DNA from: Candidatus Pacearchaeota archaeon
GTDB lineage: Archaea > Nanobdellota > Nanobdellia > UBA10117 > JAFCGA01
Assembly: GCA_017608345.1 (NCBI GenBank)
Contig: JAFCGA010000010.1
Coordinates: 1 to 55,710, forward strand
Length of the DNA stretch: 55,710 bases
Direction: 5' to 3'
Part shown: positions 17,209 to 26,700 of the stretch, one piece after another
Layout of the letters: each line of letters begins with the position of its first letter
How positions within the stretch are numbered: position 1 is the stretch's first letter
Notes under the pieces: model-generated
The model's input: the letters and a program-made list of their open reading frames with translations, nothing else
Database searches by the model: none
What the model was told of the DNA's origin: nothing
Made by a program: the position numbers and the translations under genes

Positions 17209-17613
17209 TTATATACTCTTCTTAACCACTTTCAAGCCCAATCCCTCAAGTGCCTTACTCGCTTTCTCGAGGTCTTCGGCTTTAATTAGAAAGTGATCTC
17301 TAGAATAAGCAGCTAGCGGCAATATACTTACTCCTGCATCTGCTAATGAGCTAGCGATTCTAGCAGTAACCCCTATTGCCTCGGAGGGATATATAATATC
17401 AATAGTTATGAGTTTCAATCCAGATTCTTTCTCGATAGATTCTATTTTCTTAGCTTTAGATGTTTCAATAACTACAGTTATTTCCTTGTCGTCTCGAATG
17501 ACTGCGAATGCATCGGGCGCGGCAGATTTAGCATGAATGACCGAAAACTCTTCTTTCCAAATATACGCTCTACCGTCTTTGAAATATTGTTCAATATCTT
17601 TCGTAGGTTCCAT
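17209..17613 (-). CDS. ACT-domain protein
   Basis: A 134-residue cytoplasmic protein. The C-terminal half (about 65-130) has the ACT beta-alpha-beta-beta-alpha-beta pattern, with a PSEAIGVTARIASSLADAGVSIL helix-strand segment typical of small stand-alone ACT proteins of the type that sense amino acids. The N-terminal half (WKEEFSVIHAKSAAPDAFAVI) looks like a second ACT-like unit. No enzyme domain is attached. A ligand is not predictable. A CTTTTTAAGT box precedes the ATG by about 25 bases. Confidence 0.75.
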   Translation of the reverse strand: MEPTKDIEQYFKDGRAYIWKEEFSVIHAKSAAPDAFAVIRDDKEITVVIETSKAKKIESIEKESGLKLITIDIIYPSEAIGVTARIASSLADAGVSILPLAAYSRDHFLIKAEDLEKASKALEGLGLKVVKKSI

Positions 17614-17683
17614 ATATTACTATAAAGGATATAACTTAAAAAGTTAGCGAAGAGCTTTTATTTAGTTGATTCTATTTCGAATT

Positions 17684-18130
17684 ATGTTGGATTATCTGCT
17701 ATTTGGGATTATACTCATTATTGCCATAATCTTTGCTATAGCTAGCATAGGTTCTTTAGAGAAGCGATTAGCAAGACAACGAGAACAAAGGAAAGTGAGA
17801 GACGAAAGATGGTGGGAATTTAGATATGAAATTATGAAACATGCTTACCAACGTATTGGTCACAAGCCCGGTATTTCTAATCCCGCGCTAGAGCGATTTA
17901 AGCAACAAGAAGTAGACGACGCCTTAGAGCATTATACATCAACGGGAGATAATCGGTACAAAGACTGGGCAGATTTGCTTAAGCGAGCAAACATTTATGA
18001 GTATAAAACCTTCGCAAAAGATAATGCTCTTGATCATTATGTAAGAGGAATAAGCAAAGAGGGAGCGATTAAAGTTATCGAACTTAAATATCCTAAAAAG
18101 AAGCTGAGAGTTAAAAGACCGCAGCGTTAA
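17684..18130 (+). CDS. Unknown protein with an N-terminal membrane anchor
   Basis: I do not recognise this 148-residue protein. Residues 2-23 (LDYLLFGIILIIAIIFAIASI) form one membrane helix. A basic helical region follows (RLARQREQRKVRDERWW), then a soluble alpha-helical domain and a Lys-rich end. An upstream TTG at 17666 is possible, but the ATG at 17684 lies 25 bases after CTTTTATTTA, which fits the local leaderless pattern. Probably a membrane-tethered cytoplasmic protein. Confidence 0.6.
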   Translation: MLDYLLFGIILIIAIIFAIASIGSLEKRLARQREQRKVRDERWWEFRYEIMKHAYQRIGHKPGISNPALERFKQQEVDDALEHYTSTGDNRYKDWADLLKRANIYEYKTFAKDNALDHYVRGISKEGAIKVIELKYPKKKLRVKRPQR

Positions 18131-18136
18131 TTAATA

Positions 18137-18382
18137 TTAGAGTAATTCTTTAAGTTTCTGTTTGATGTTGTTAAAATATCCCTTGGTGATATTATTAATA
18201 GAAGATTCATATTCCGCTAAAGATTCTCGTAATCCTGCTTTGTCGTTATTAAGTATATAGTCTGCTAAGTCATCTAAGAAGGCTATTTCAGCACTCTTAA
18301 GAGCAGCGCCTCTAAAGTTAATGCCATCTGCTCCAAATACTTCTTCGAGAGTAATATATATCTTATCTTTCTCACTTACCAT
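18137..18382 (-). CDS. Small unknown protein
   Basis: An 81-residue, acidic, mainly helical cytoplasmic protein of no family known to me. It has no Cys and no membrane segment. The ATG sits about 25 bases after a TTTTTATATAAAT box, supporting a real gene. It is tail to tail with the preceding gene and lies just downstream of the rps27ae fragment on the same strand. Confidence 0.55.
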   Translation of the reverse strand: MVSEKDKIYITLEEVFGADGINFRGAALKSAEIAFLDDLADYILNNDKAGLRESLAEYESSINNITKGYFNNIKQKLKELL

Positions 18383-18415
18383 TAAGAAGTAATATTTATA
18401 TAAAAACTTAAAAGC

Positions 18416-18481
18416 TTATTGTTTCTTAAATTCAGAAAATCCACATTTGCCACAGGAATATCTATACTTATGCTCAGAGCC
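18416..18481 (-). pseudogene. Duplicated 3' fragment of rps27ae
   Basis: This stretch translates to GSEHKYRYSCGKCGFSEFKKQ-stop, nearly matching the last 21 residues of intact S27ae upstream ([20 protein letters not shown]-stop). It keeps the second zinc-binding CxxC and a proper stop codon but has no start. The codons differ mostly at third positions, so it is not a fresh copy. It could be the remnant of a second S27ae, or the original 3' end displaced by an integration or recombination event. Confidence 0.7.
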
Positions 18482-18482
18482 A

Positions 18483-18514
18483 CTCGCTTTTTCCTAAAAA
18501 GCGAGGCCAAAAAA
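18483..18514 (-). terminator. Hairpin and T-run after rps27ae
   Basis: A perfect 10-base inverted repeat, CTCGCTTTTT/AAAAAGCGAG with a 3-base loop (18483-18505), is preceded on the minus strand by six T residues right after the rps27ae stop. It may end the ribosomal operon. It may also mark the junction at which the duplicated fragment arose. Confidence 0.45.
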
Positions 18515-18516
18515 CC

Positions 18517-18729
18517 CTACGCCTTCTTAAATTCAGAAAAACTACACTTACCACAAGAATAACGGTCTTTATGCTCAGCCATGAACACAGCTACACCGCA
18601 CTTCGGGCATTCTCTTTTTGTTTTGATTAGCTTTCCGTTTTCTACTTTATAAGCTGCTCCTTTCTGGGTTGACTTTCCTGGCTTATGCTTTTTCTTACCT
18701 TTGACGTTTACTTTTTTCTTTTTTCCCAT
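18517..18729 (-). CDS. rps27ae: Ribosomal protein S27ae
   Basis: A 70-residue small-subunit protein with a very Lys-rich N-terminus (1-25) and a zinc ribbon of two CxxC pairs, CPKC near 41 and CGKC near 59. The length is normal for archaea, where there is no ubiquitin fusion. Its ATG overlaps the rps24e stop by one base (TAATG), so it is the last gene of the ppa-rpo7-spt4-rps24e-rps27ae unit. Confidence 0.95.
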   Translation of the reverse strand: MGKKKKVNVKGKKKHKPGKSTQKGAAYKVENGKLIKTKRECPKCGVAVFMAEHKDRYSCGKCSFSEFKKA

Positions 18730-19148
18730 TATTCTTTCTTCTCAGCTTCGATAGATTTCCCTTCATTAGCTTCTTTCGTCGCATCTTCTGTAGGCTTTGC
18801 TTCTGCTTTTTCCTCAACAGGCGCTTCTGCTACAGGAGCTGGCTCTTCTTTCTTAGTAACCTTTGGCTCTTTAGCGTCTCGTTTTGTTAGGTGTTTCTTA
18901 GCTATTTTATCTAATGATGCCTTATCTGAATATAAAAATGCAGCACCTCGGCTGATATTCTTGCCGCGGTGAGATTTGACTGACTCAATAACTATTAATT
19001 CTTTATTTGCACCAAGTTTAGCAGTAAGCACATCCCTGACCTGTTTTCGTGACGGAGTAGCCTCTTTCGAGCCATGCTCTGCTGAGAAGAATATCTTAGT
19101 TCGATTAAAAACTTGATTTTCAACTTTCTTAAGAATTTCTATTTTCAT
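18729..19148 (-). CDS. rps24e: Ribosomal protein S24e
   Basis: The first 95 residues are a full S24e domain with motifs [17 protein letters not shown] and [17 protein letters not shown]. After it comes a 45-residue acidic, Ala/Glu/Pro-rich tail that most archaeal S24e proteins lack. I use the ATG at 19148 (MKIEILKK), the family start, not the in-frame ATG five codons earlier. It directly follows spt4. Confidence 0.93.
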   Translation of the reverse strand: MKIEILKKVENQVFNRTKIFFSAEHGSKEATPSRKQVRDVLTAKLGANKELIVIESVKSHRGKNISRGAAFLYSDKASLDKIAKKHLTKRDAKEPKVTKKEEPAPVAEAPVEEKAEAKPTEDATKEANEGKSIEAEKKE

Positions 19149-19149
19149 G

Positions 19150-19329
19150 CTACCGTACTGCATATTCTCCTGAGTCAGTTAGTTTCATCGTCTTAGCTAA
19201 CTCGGATTTATTCGCATCGATGATTATAATCTTGCCTTTCCAGCTATCGCTAAGTGATCCAGTTTTACACACCGGACATTTGTCCCCTCGGACAAGTCTC
19301 TTACATTTTTTACATGCTTTTGTACTCAT
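19150..19329 (-). CDS. spt4: Transcription elongation factor Spt4 (RpoE'')
   Basis: A 59-residue zinc-ribbon protein that pairs with Spt5 on RNA polymerase. It has CKKC and CPVC, then the Spt4 strand WKGKIIIIDANKSELAKTM. The ATG at 19329 fits the family and has a purine-rich GGAAAGGAAAT just upstream; the in-frame ATG six codons earlier is less likely. Its stop lies next to the rps24e start. Confidence 0.93.
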   Translation of the reverse strand: MSTKACKKCKRLVRGDKCPVCKTGSLSDSWKGKIIIIDANKSELAKTMKLTDSGEYAVR

Positions 19330-19367
19330 CTTGATTTCCTTTCCCAAATCGCATTCAGGAAATTAAG

Positions 19368-19395
19368 ACACGAGGAAGCTATGCTTCCGACGTGT
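19368..19395. repeat. Intergenic copy of the palindromic element
   Basis: Arms ACACG-a-GGAAGC and GCTTCC-ga-CGTGT face each other around a 3-base loop, in the gap between rpo7 and spt4. The outer parts CACGAGGAA and TTCCGACGTG are identical to those of the copy inside ftsY (52259-52281). Confidence 0.65.
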
Positions 19396-19407
19396 AATGT
19401 ATTAACT

Positions 19408-20031
19408 TTATTTCTTACTCTTTGCTTTCTTAGCTTTATCGTTGGAAGCTTTGCTTCCTGAGCTAGGTGAGCTCTTTGACTTTAATGCAGCTTCTTTCTT
19501 ACGGGTCTCTTCGATCCATTCTAGCTTTCCGAGATAGGGTTGCCGCATCGTAAGTCCAAGCTTCATATTTTCAGCGTCTTTCATACTTATTGCGACTATC
19601 CTTGCTCTTACTTTATCGCCGGCTTTTAAAGCTTTCTTTGATTCCTTACCGAGCAGTGCTCCCTGCTTGCTTACAGATACAATGTCATTCATTGTCTGCG
19701 AGATATGGACCATTCCTTCGAAAGGTCCGAAATTGATAAATGCTCCAAATTTAGCTATTTCTCTAACTTCGCCTTCTATTATTTCATGCATTTCTGGTAT
19801 GAAATGAATCGCCTTAAAGTAAGTTTTGTAATATGCAGCTCCGTCGCCAGGAATTACCACACCTTCACCTACTTTATCTACACCAATTATAACTATTACG
19901 CGCCCTAGCTGATCAATTATAGCTCCTTCGCAGTCTGTTTTAAGCTGCTGAAGCACAGCTTCGTCTAGTTTTTCCCCGAATAGTTTAGGCTCTACTCGTA
20001 CTACTCCTTCAACTTCAGATACGTAATACAT
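19408..20031 (-). CDS. rpo7: RNA polymerase subunit Rpo7 (RpoE')
   Basis: Stalk subunit that partners Rpo4 (encoded at 38717). The N-terminal RNP-like domain begins MYYVSEVEGVVRVEP. The S1 domain (about 80-165) contains GEVREIAKFGAFINFGPFEGMVHIS. Length is 207 residues with an extra Ser/Lys-rich tail from about residue 185. The DNA for the tail holds two small inverted repeats (GGAAGC/GCTTCC and GAGCT/AGCTC, 19444-19475), again a palindrome-rich extension in a reading frame. It starts 7 bases after the ppa stop. Confidence 0.94.
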   Translation of the reverse strand: MYYVSEVEGVVRVEPKLFGEKLDEAVLQQLKTDCEGAIIDQLGRVIVIIGVDKVGEGVVIPGDGAAYYKTYFKAIHFIPEMHEIIEGEVREIAKFGAFINFGPFEGMVHISQTMNDIVSVSKQGALLGKESKKALKAGDKVRARIVAISMKDAENMKLGLTMRQPYLGKLEWIEETRKKEAALKSKSSPSSGSKASNDKAKKAKSKK

Positions 20032-20038
20032 TCTTGCT

Positions 20039-20545
20039 TTATCCTTGCCCGAATTTCTTTTGGTATTTTTTCGAGCATTTGATTATTTCTTTATGCGCGG
20101 CAGTCTTATTTAGCCAGCGTTTAATGGTTACTCCTTCTTTGTAAGTTTTAAAAAAGTATCCAATTTCGTTTTTTATATCTGTTAGATCCCTTTTAAGCTT
20201 TGCGTCTGTAGCTGGAATTGCTAGAATTTTGTTATCTCGTAAGCCATTATCGATTACTTGTAGCATGGCTAGCGGAATCACTCGTACTTTCGCTCCCCGC
20301 TTTAGCTTTTCTCCGCTATGCAGCGCGATTATATCTAGCGGATCTCCATCATCTTCGATAGTTTGAGGTATGAAGCCGTAGTTGAATGGAAACTTCCTCT
20401 TAAATGGGCGTAATATGTCTAGCGATATCTTACCTGTTTTAAGATCTAATTCGTACTTTCTAGCAGTACCCTTCGGTATCTCGATTATCGCGATAATCTC
20501 TTTTGGCGAGCTATCACCAATGCCGATGTCGTGCCAAAGATGCAT
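20039..20545 (-). CDS. ppa: Inorganic pyrophosphatase (family I)
   Basis: Hydrolyses pyrophosphate to drive biosynthetic reactions. The 168-residue length is normal for soluble family I enzymes. Visible are the substrate-site motif FPFNYGFIPQT and the metal-binding signature DDGDPLDIIAL. Further active-site acids lie in DAKLKRDLTDI. A GTATATAAGC box lies 25 bases before the ATG, so this is likely the promoter of the rpo7-spt4-rps24e-rps27ae unit as well. Confidence 0.95.
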   Translation of the reverse strand: MHLWHDIGIGDSSPKEIIAIIEIPKGTARKYELDLKTGKISLDILRPFKRKFPFNYGFIPQTIEDDGDPLDIIALHSGEKLKRGAKVRVIPLAMLQVIDNGLRDNKILAIPATDAKLKRDLTDIKNEIGYFFKTYKEGVTIKRWLNKTAAHKEIIKCSKKYQKKFGQG

Positions 20546-20603
20546 AACTGAAATAGGATTTAGAGGTATATAAGCGTTATCGACACACTGTTTGACAACT
20601 TAA

Positions 20604-20738
20604 TTAATGAGTAATTAAAGTTTTCTTCCTTGCTTTTGGTCGCTCTTTATTACGGAATAAGCTCAGAACGAGTACTACTGCGCCAATTAGAATAATCCCA
20701 ATAATCAGCCAGCTTCCAATAACCGCAACAGTGCTCAT
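20604..20738 (-). CDS. 44-residue single-pass membrane protein
   Basis: A short frame beginning MSTVAVIGSWLIIGIILIG, with one strong membrane helix (about 4-27) and then a basic cytoplasmic-looking tail (RNKERPKARKK). It starts 15 bases after the stop of the 2096-residue surface gene, on the same strand. Position and positive-inside topology suggest a real small protein co-expressed with the surface protein. No homologue is recognised. Confidence 0.5.
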   Translation of the reverse strand: MSTVAVIGSWLIIGIILIGAVVLVLSLFRNKERPKARKKTLITH

Positions 20739-20753
20739 AAAATTGATAAACTA

Positions 20754-23700
20754 TTAAGATTTATATCTTTTTCTTTTCTTATCACTATGAACTATGAGCA
20801 TAATCGCCATAAACCCGATTCCGAGGATTACTAGCCAGCTCATCAATCCACTAGACGCAGATAGCTCTTCGAAAATCTTTGTTGCTGATCCAGATATTTT
20901 AATTTGGCTGAGGGCAGGTATTTCAGCAACAATTGATGTATCTTCGCTAACGTCTTCATCTACTGCTTCATCGTTTGGCTTCTCGATTTTATCCCCCGTG
21001 ATGGCAAAATAGCTGAAACCCGGAGTAGCAGATCTGAAGACTAGAACCTGATCAGATTCGCTAATTAAAACGGTTGTTAGCGAAGTCCATTCTCCGGCAG
21101 AGAATTTCTCCATTCGGATAGTTCCCTGTTTTATTTTATTCTCCCGGATCCAATCAGTTGTCACAGCGAAAGATATTGACGCGGAGTCTACTAAACTGCT
21201 AGCAACAGAAGGTGTGCTGATATCTAAATATTGGTAAACTGGCTTATCCGGTGCTCCAATTTTCTTAGGTGCTTGCTTCAGAGCTGAAGTAGATATGATT
21301 AAATCTTCTAAGTCCCTTTCAAAAGAAATTTCGATATTTAATATAGCGATGTTCTCGTCTTTAACTTCTAATTTCACCGGGATATTTGCGGTTATTTCTT
21401 TGACAACCTTTCCCACCGAAGCAACCGCGTCGGGTATTCCGATCTCAGCAGTAGGTGTAGTTATCATTTGGTTTGAATCTTCAGTTGAAATGCTTCTTCG
21501 TACGATGCTTGAACTGCTGCTGCTCTCGCTTTCAGATAATACTGGCGTAGCATATACACAGTCATAATTATTATTCGCAGGCGCATTATTATCTGATTCT
21601 AGTTCAGTGGCGGAGTAGCAGCTATTTGTATCTGCGTAGAATCCAAGTATAAGATTATTTGACTGGCAAGAAGTATTGATTTCATACCAATCTGGGGTGC
21701 AGTAGTCACAGCTAGTTGATTGATATTCATTGAAGGTCTGGTTTACTATTTCATTACACTCATTAGCATCATATTGAATTTTGCTTCTAGACTGAATTTG
21801 AGTATCATTTGTTAGGCAATCTCCTGAATTTGTCCATTCGCTCCAGCTAGTATTTATTCTACTTGGTGTACATGCATCACAAGTATCAGAGTAATACTCA
21901 TAGAAAGTTTGATTGCTTACTTCGCCACAACTATTTGTATCATATTGTATCGAACTTCTGCGTTTATCTACGGTATCATTACTATAACACTCACTTATAC
22001 TTTCCCAACCACTCCAAGAAGTATTAGTCAAACTAGGAGTACAATAATCACAAGCAATGTCTTGATATTCATAGAAAGTTTGATTGCTGATTTCTCCACA
22101 GAAACTTGAGTCATACTGAGTTAGTTCTCTGCGCTGATTAATGGTATCCTCAGGGTTACATTCACTAATATCTTCCCATTCGCTCCAACTTGTATTTGTG
22201 CTGCTCGGAGTGCAAAAGTCGCAAGATTGAGGAGAGAATTCAGAATAATCCCCGCTGTATTGATCAGATGCTAAGCTAGTCTGCACATAACAGCCATTAG
22301 CGTCCGTTGCAGTATCACATGGCTGCTGATCACTTGAATTGCAGTCGCCATATGCCGAACAGCTCCAGTCTGGAACGCAATAATCACAAGCAATGTCTTG
22401 GTATTGATAGAAGGTTTGATTCTCTACCTCTGCACAGCCGTATAGATCATACTGCGTTAGCTCTTTTCGCTGCTGGATCGTATCATTTGTTCCACACGCA
22501 GATATATTGCTCCAATCGCTCCAAGTGGTGTTGGCTAGATCTGGCGTGCAGAAGTCACAAGCTTCCACAGTTCCATTGTCTCCAGGCAAGTTAGCGGTTG
22601 TTCCGCATTCATTTAAATCAGCATAATACTTAATCTTCTGGTCTGAAACATTGCAGTCAGTATATTGAACCGTCCAATCTTCAGTACAAGCACTTTCATT
22701 ATATTCTGAGTAACTGATATTTAGATAAGGAATTAGAGAAGCATTTGAATAATCTCCAGAATAATACTGATCAGGATTGCCTGCTCCAGTTGTTCTAAGC
22801 GCTAAAGTGATATTACTATCACCTTCTGAGTACCCTTTTGTGACCATATTTGTAGCTGTCCAGCATTGCCAGCTGCCATCTTGGTTTCCATCAGTGAGTA
22901 CGCTGCTCTCTGCAGTTAGATTACAATTGCCACTATTGTCAAAGCTGACTCCGCAAGGCTGATTGCTCCAAGTTATACTGGTTTCAGTCTGTCCCGCCCA
23001 GCTATTGACGTGATAAGAGCTTATTGTCTGGCTAGCTTGATCATTAATTAAGTAGAAACACGCCTGCGCGCCGTCTATTGTTTGATTAACAGGCACGCTC
23101 GAGATGTCGAACATAGCATAGATTACGCTGTCCGTAGGATCTGCTCGTACTTCTAAGGTGGTTTCAGCACCGTAGTTAGTACTAACCATATTACTTTGGA
23201 CATAAGAATCCCAAAGCGTATATTCCGTACCAGCTTCTCCGCCGCCAGTTCCGGTAACTGTAGCTACATAATATCTCTGACCATCGATTATATCTTCAGT
23301 TAGAGAAACGTTATTTATTGTTTCGCCTACAGAAATCCAGAATTTGCCCGGACATTTAGGATGTACTTCATCTAAACTAGCTGCGTCTGGACAAATATAA
23401 ACTCGCCCCTTTCCCGAGGAAGGTATATACAGTGTTTTATTAACATCAATATGAACATTTGCATCATCAGATTCAGGGAGATGCAAGACCGACTTCTTCT
23501 CTTCAATATTAGTCTGAGCAACTAGGTTTTTTAGATCTAAATCCTCATCGAGATTTTCAAAGTTGACTTCTAACTTCCCAATTTTTTTATTGTCTTTTGT
23601 TTTGATAGCGACAACTTTTTCTTCAATCTGTCCAGTTGTTTCTAAATCTACATTCTCGTTAGCTTCGTCGACTATTTTCAAATCATCGTTGAGATTCACA

Positions 23701-26700
23701 ATCTTCCTTGGCGCGAGAGTATCTGCGTATCCTGCCTTTACTCTGTCGATTAGGATTCCATTGCGTCCGACGTAGAGATCAAACCCGTCATTGCTGCTTC
23801 CTTCTAGCTTCTTTAAGGTGACGCCGTACCACCGCCACTCCCCGCGCTTCATTGTGACTGCGCCGAGCTTATTTCTTGAGTTTTCCTCATAAATATTTAG
23901 TCTAGCTCTCTTATTAATTGGCTTTGCGTACACCCAGATTCTGTGAGTATTTGTTAAGTTCTCAGCAAATTCTACGTGAAGCCGCTGATTAGCTAATTCT
24001 AGCGTATCATTATCTCTTGAGATTGCTTCTGAGAATTTATCATCTATGAAAGCATATCTGTTAGTCCTTCTTTCAGCACCAGTTATATTAATCTCGTCTA
24101 GTGCAGTAGTATAATTTAATGTGAACTTAGGCCAGAGAAGCGGATTTTCATGATCGCCAGAGACAAATGTTTTAGTTCCAGCACTATTCGAAGCAGACAT
24201 TAATAGAACTCCATAATTCCTTTTATCGCCATAGACCATGCTCTGAACTAGTTGCTTTATATCCCATGTGTACCAGCCTTCTTCAGTTACAGCAGTAGTT
24301 CCCCAGACTGTATCATCAATAGCTCCGCCAGGTGTCCATGAAGTTCTACCATTGTATGTAACCCAAGTTGCACCATTTTTAGATACAGTACTAGTTCCAG
24401 TTCCTTCTCTCCAACTTCGGCTTACTCGATAAATGTCTACTTCTGCAGGAAGGGTATCTCTATTTGCGTTGGATACATAGAACTCAAGGCGAGCATCAGT
24501 TATAGTTGCGTAGTCTGGAATCTCCCCGAGATCGAATTTGATTAATATCCGCGTATTCCCATTATCTTGCATCTCTAATTCTGGCGATGCGCCATAGTTT
24601 TTATTCGATGGGCTAGAAATAATCATTGTATCTGCAAAGGGTAAAACTTCGCTGAATGCTGGATCTTCAGGAGTCAAGGTAAAATCATATTTCTTTCTAG
24701 GCGTGATTTTTTGTACAAAAGTCCAATTGTCATCTGGACACACTTTGTTCGCAAAATCCCAGCTAGTACATTTGAATAGCGCTTTTCCTTTTGCTCGTCT
24801 TGCAGTGATTTTTGCGCTTGTGAAATTGATTGCAGTCGGATCGATAGCATAGACTTTCTCGTAATTTTCTAGCTCAACATCTTCCACTGCGAATTTATCT
24901 AATTTAATAAATTCTTTAACATCGTCAAATACTTCAACCTCTTCGAAATAAGCGCGAGTTATAGTTTGTCGTTTAGGACGAACATCTACATCATAAATTC
25001 CTTCTTTAACAACGACCTTAACATCATTCCGCTTAGTTCTGACGCGTTTATTAGTAACAGCATCTCGTAAATAAAGTCGAGAGTCTACTCGTTCATCTTG
25101 AGCGTCCTTGACTTCTCCAATAATAACATACTTCTCTGGCTTTCCGAATTCAAAAGCCTCAGAGTTATTTCCGACTTTGATTCTAAAGAACTTATCTTCG
25201 CTATAATCTGGTACAGTTAGAGTTATATTTTCATGGGCTTGCGCAATATCTGAGCTTAATGAATAATCTAACTTACCAATAATCCGGATTGGCAATGGCT
25301 CTTCTGAATCATGGTGGAATATTATCTCGAGAGTTCCTTCTGAGTCAATAACTGAGGAGTCAATTATAGCATCGTATCTTGCATCGTTTTTAATCTTTAG
25401 ATAGCTTACTTCAGCGATCTCGCTTTCGGATTCGATGAAAGCAAGAGTATTAGCGCTTACTTCAACTTCATATTCTTCTCCTTGCGTGATTAATTTATGG
25501 AACTTGAAGTCATCCCTGCATCTCTGACGCCTAAAATTCCATCTATCGCAGCGATATAATTTTGATCCCTTCGCTTCAACCGTTAACTTAATGGATTCAT
25601 AGTCAACCGCAGGCTGTATGGCATAACTTTGTGGAATACCTGCAATTCGCAGATCTTCGTATAATGTAGCTAGCTCATAAGTATCTTCAGTGAAAGAAAC
25701 TTGATTTAGCACTAAACTTTTTATCGTATGCTCTTCAAAAGTGCTAGTTATATTATACTTCTTTTCCTTGCTTAAATATATAATATTCCCGTCAAATAAC
25801 TCTTCATCAACGCCTTCGATCTCAAAGCTAGCAGGAATTGACTCCCCTTCGGAATCTAGAATATTAAACTCAATTTCTGCAGTTTGCTCAGCTAAGTTTC
25901 TAAGAGAATAATGAATAGAGTTTATATTAAGCGTTGTTCCTTCTTCGACTTCGATTATTAATTTATAATTCGTCTCATTGAGATTTCCCGCAGGAAGGGT
26001 ACATGTATCCTTGCAGATCGAGGAGAATCGCTGTACGTTTTCTACTTCAGTTGTAACATTCGCTTCGATAAGTTCTTCAGTAATATTCCCTTCTTCAATT
26101 ATTGTCTCTTCAGTAAGATTAGTTTCTTCCAGCAGCGCAGTAGTATCATTAATCGTTGTTGTTTCATTTAATAGCAGCTCAGAGGTTACGTTATCTTCTC
26201 CGATAGTTTCATTATTAATTAATTCTTCAGTTTCATTAGAATCTTCAATACTATCTGCGATTGGAGCTTCTGCGCTTTCATTCCCAGCTTCTTCAGTTTC
26301 ATTTGATTCACTAGCTGAACTTTCTTCTCCTTCTTGCGATTCAGGGACGTTAAGCTCAGTTTCGTCAGCAGGCGTGGATTCTCCTTCGATATCTTCTACA
26401 GGGGTTTCCGGGTCCTCTGCTACTTCTTCCGCAGGTTCTTCAGCTGCATCATCTCCTGATGTTTCAATAACGTGACCTTCTTCACTTGCGCTCATACCTG
26501 TAATAGATATCATTAGTCCAGTAATCGAGCTAGGTGAAGTGTCAATATCTTCTCCGTCAAAAATGATATATTTCTCAGCCCCGTCTATAAGATATACTCT
26601 CGCATTTCCTTCGCCAATAACTGACCCCGATATGCCTAGCGAAGTTAAATAAAATTCTTCAGGAGAATCAATTATATCCCAATCATACTCTTGATTGGCG

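Noticed and set aside
25978-26475. 165-residue plus-strand frame rich in Ser and Val
   Set aside because: It is the complement of the acidic Glu/Thr/Asn linker of the 2096-residue protein and has no start signals.
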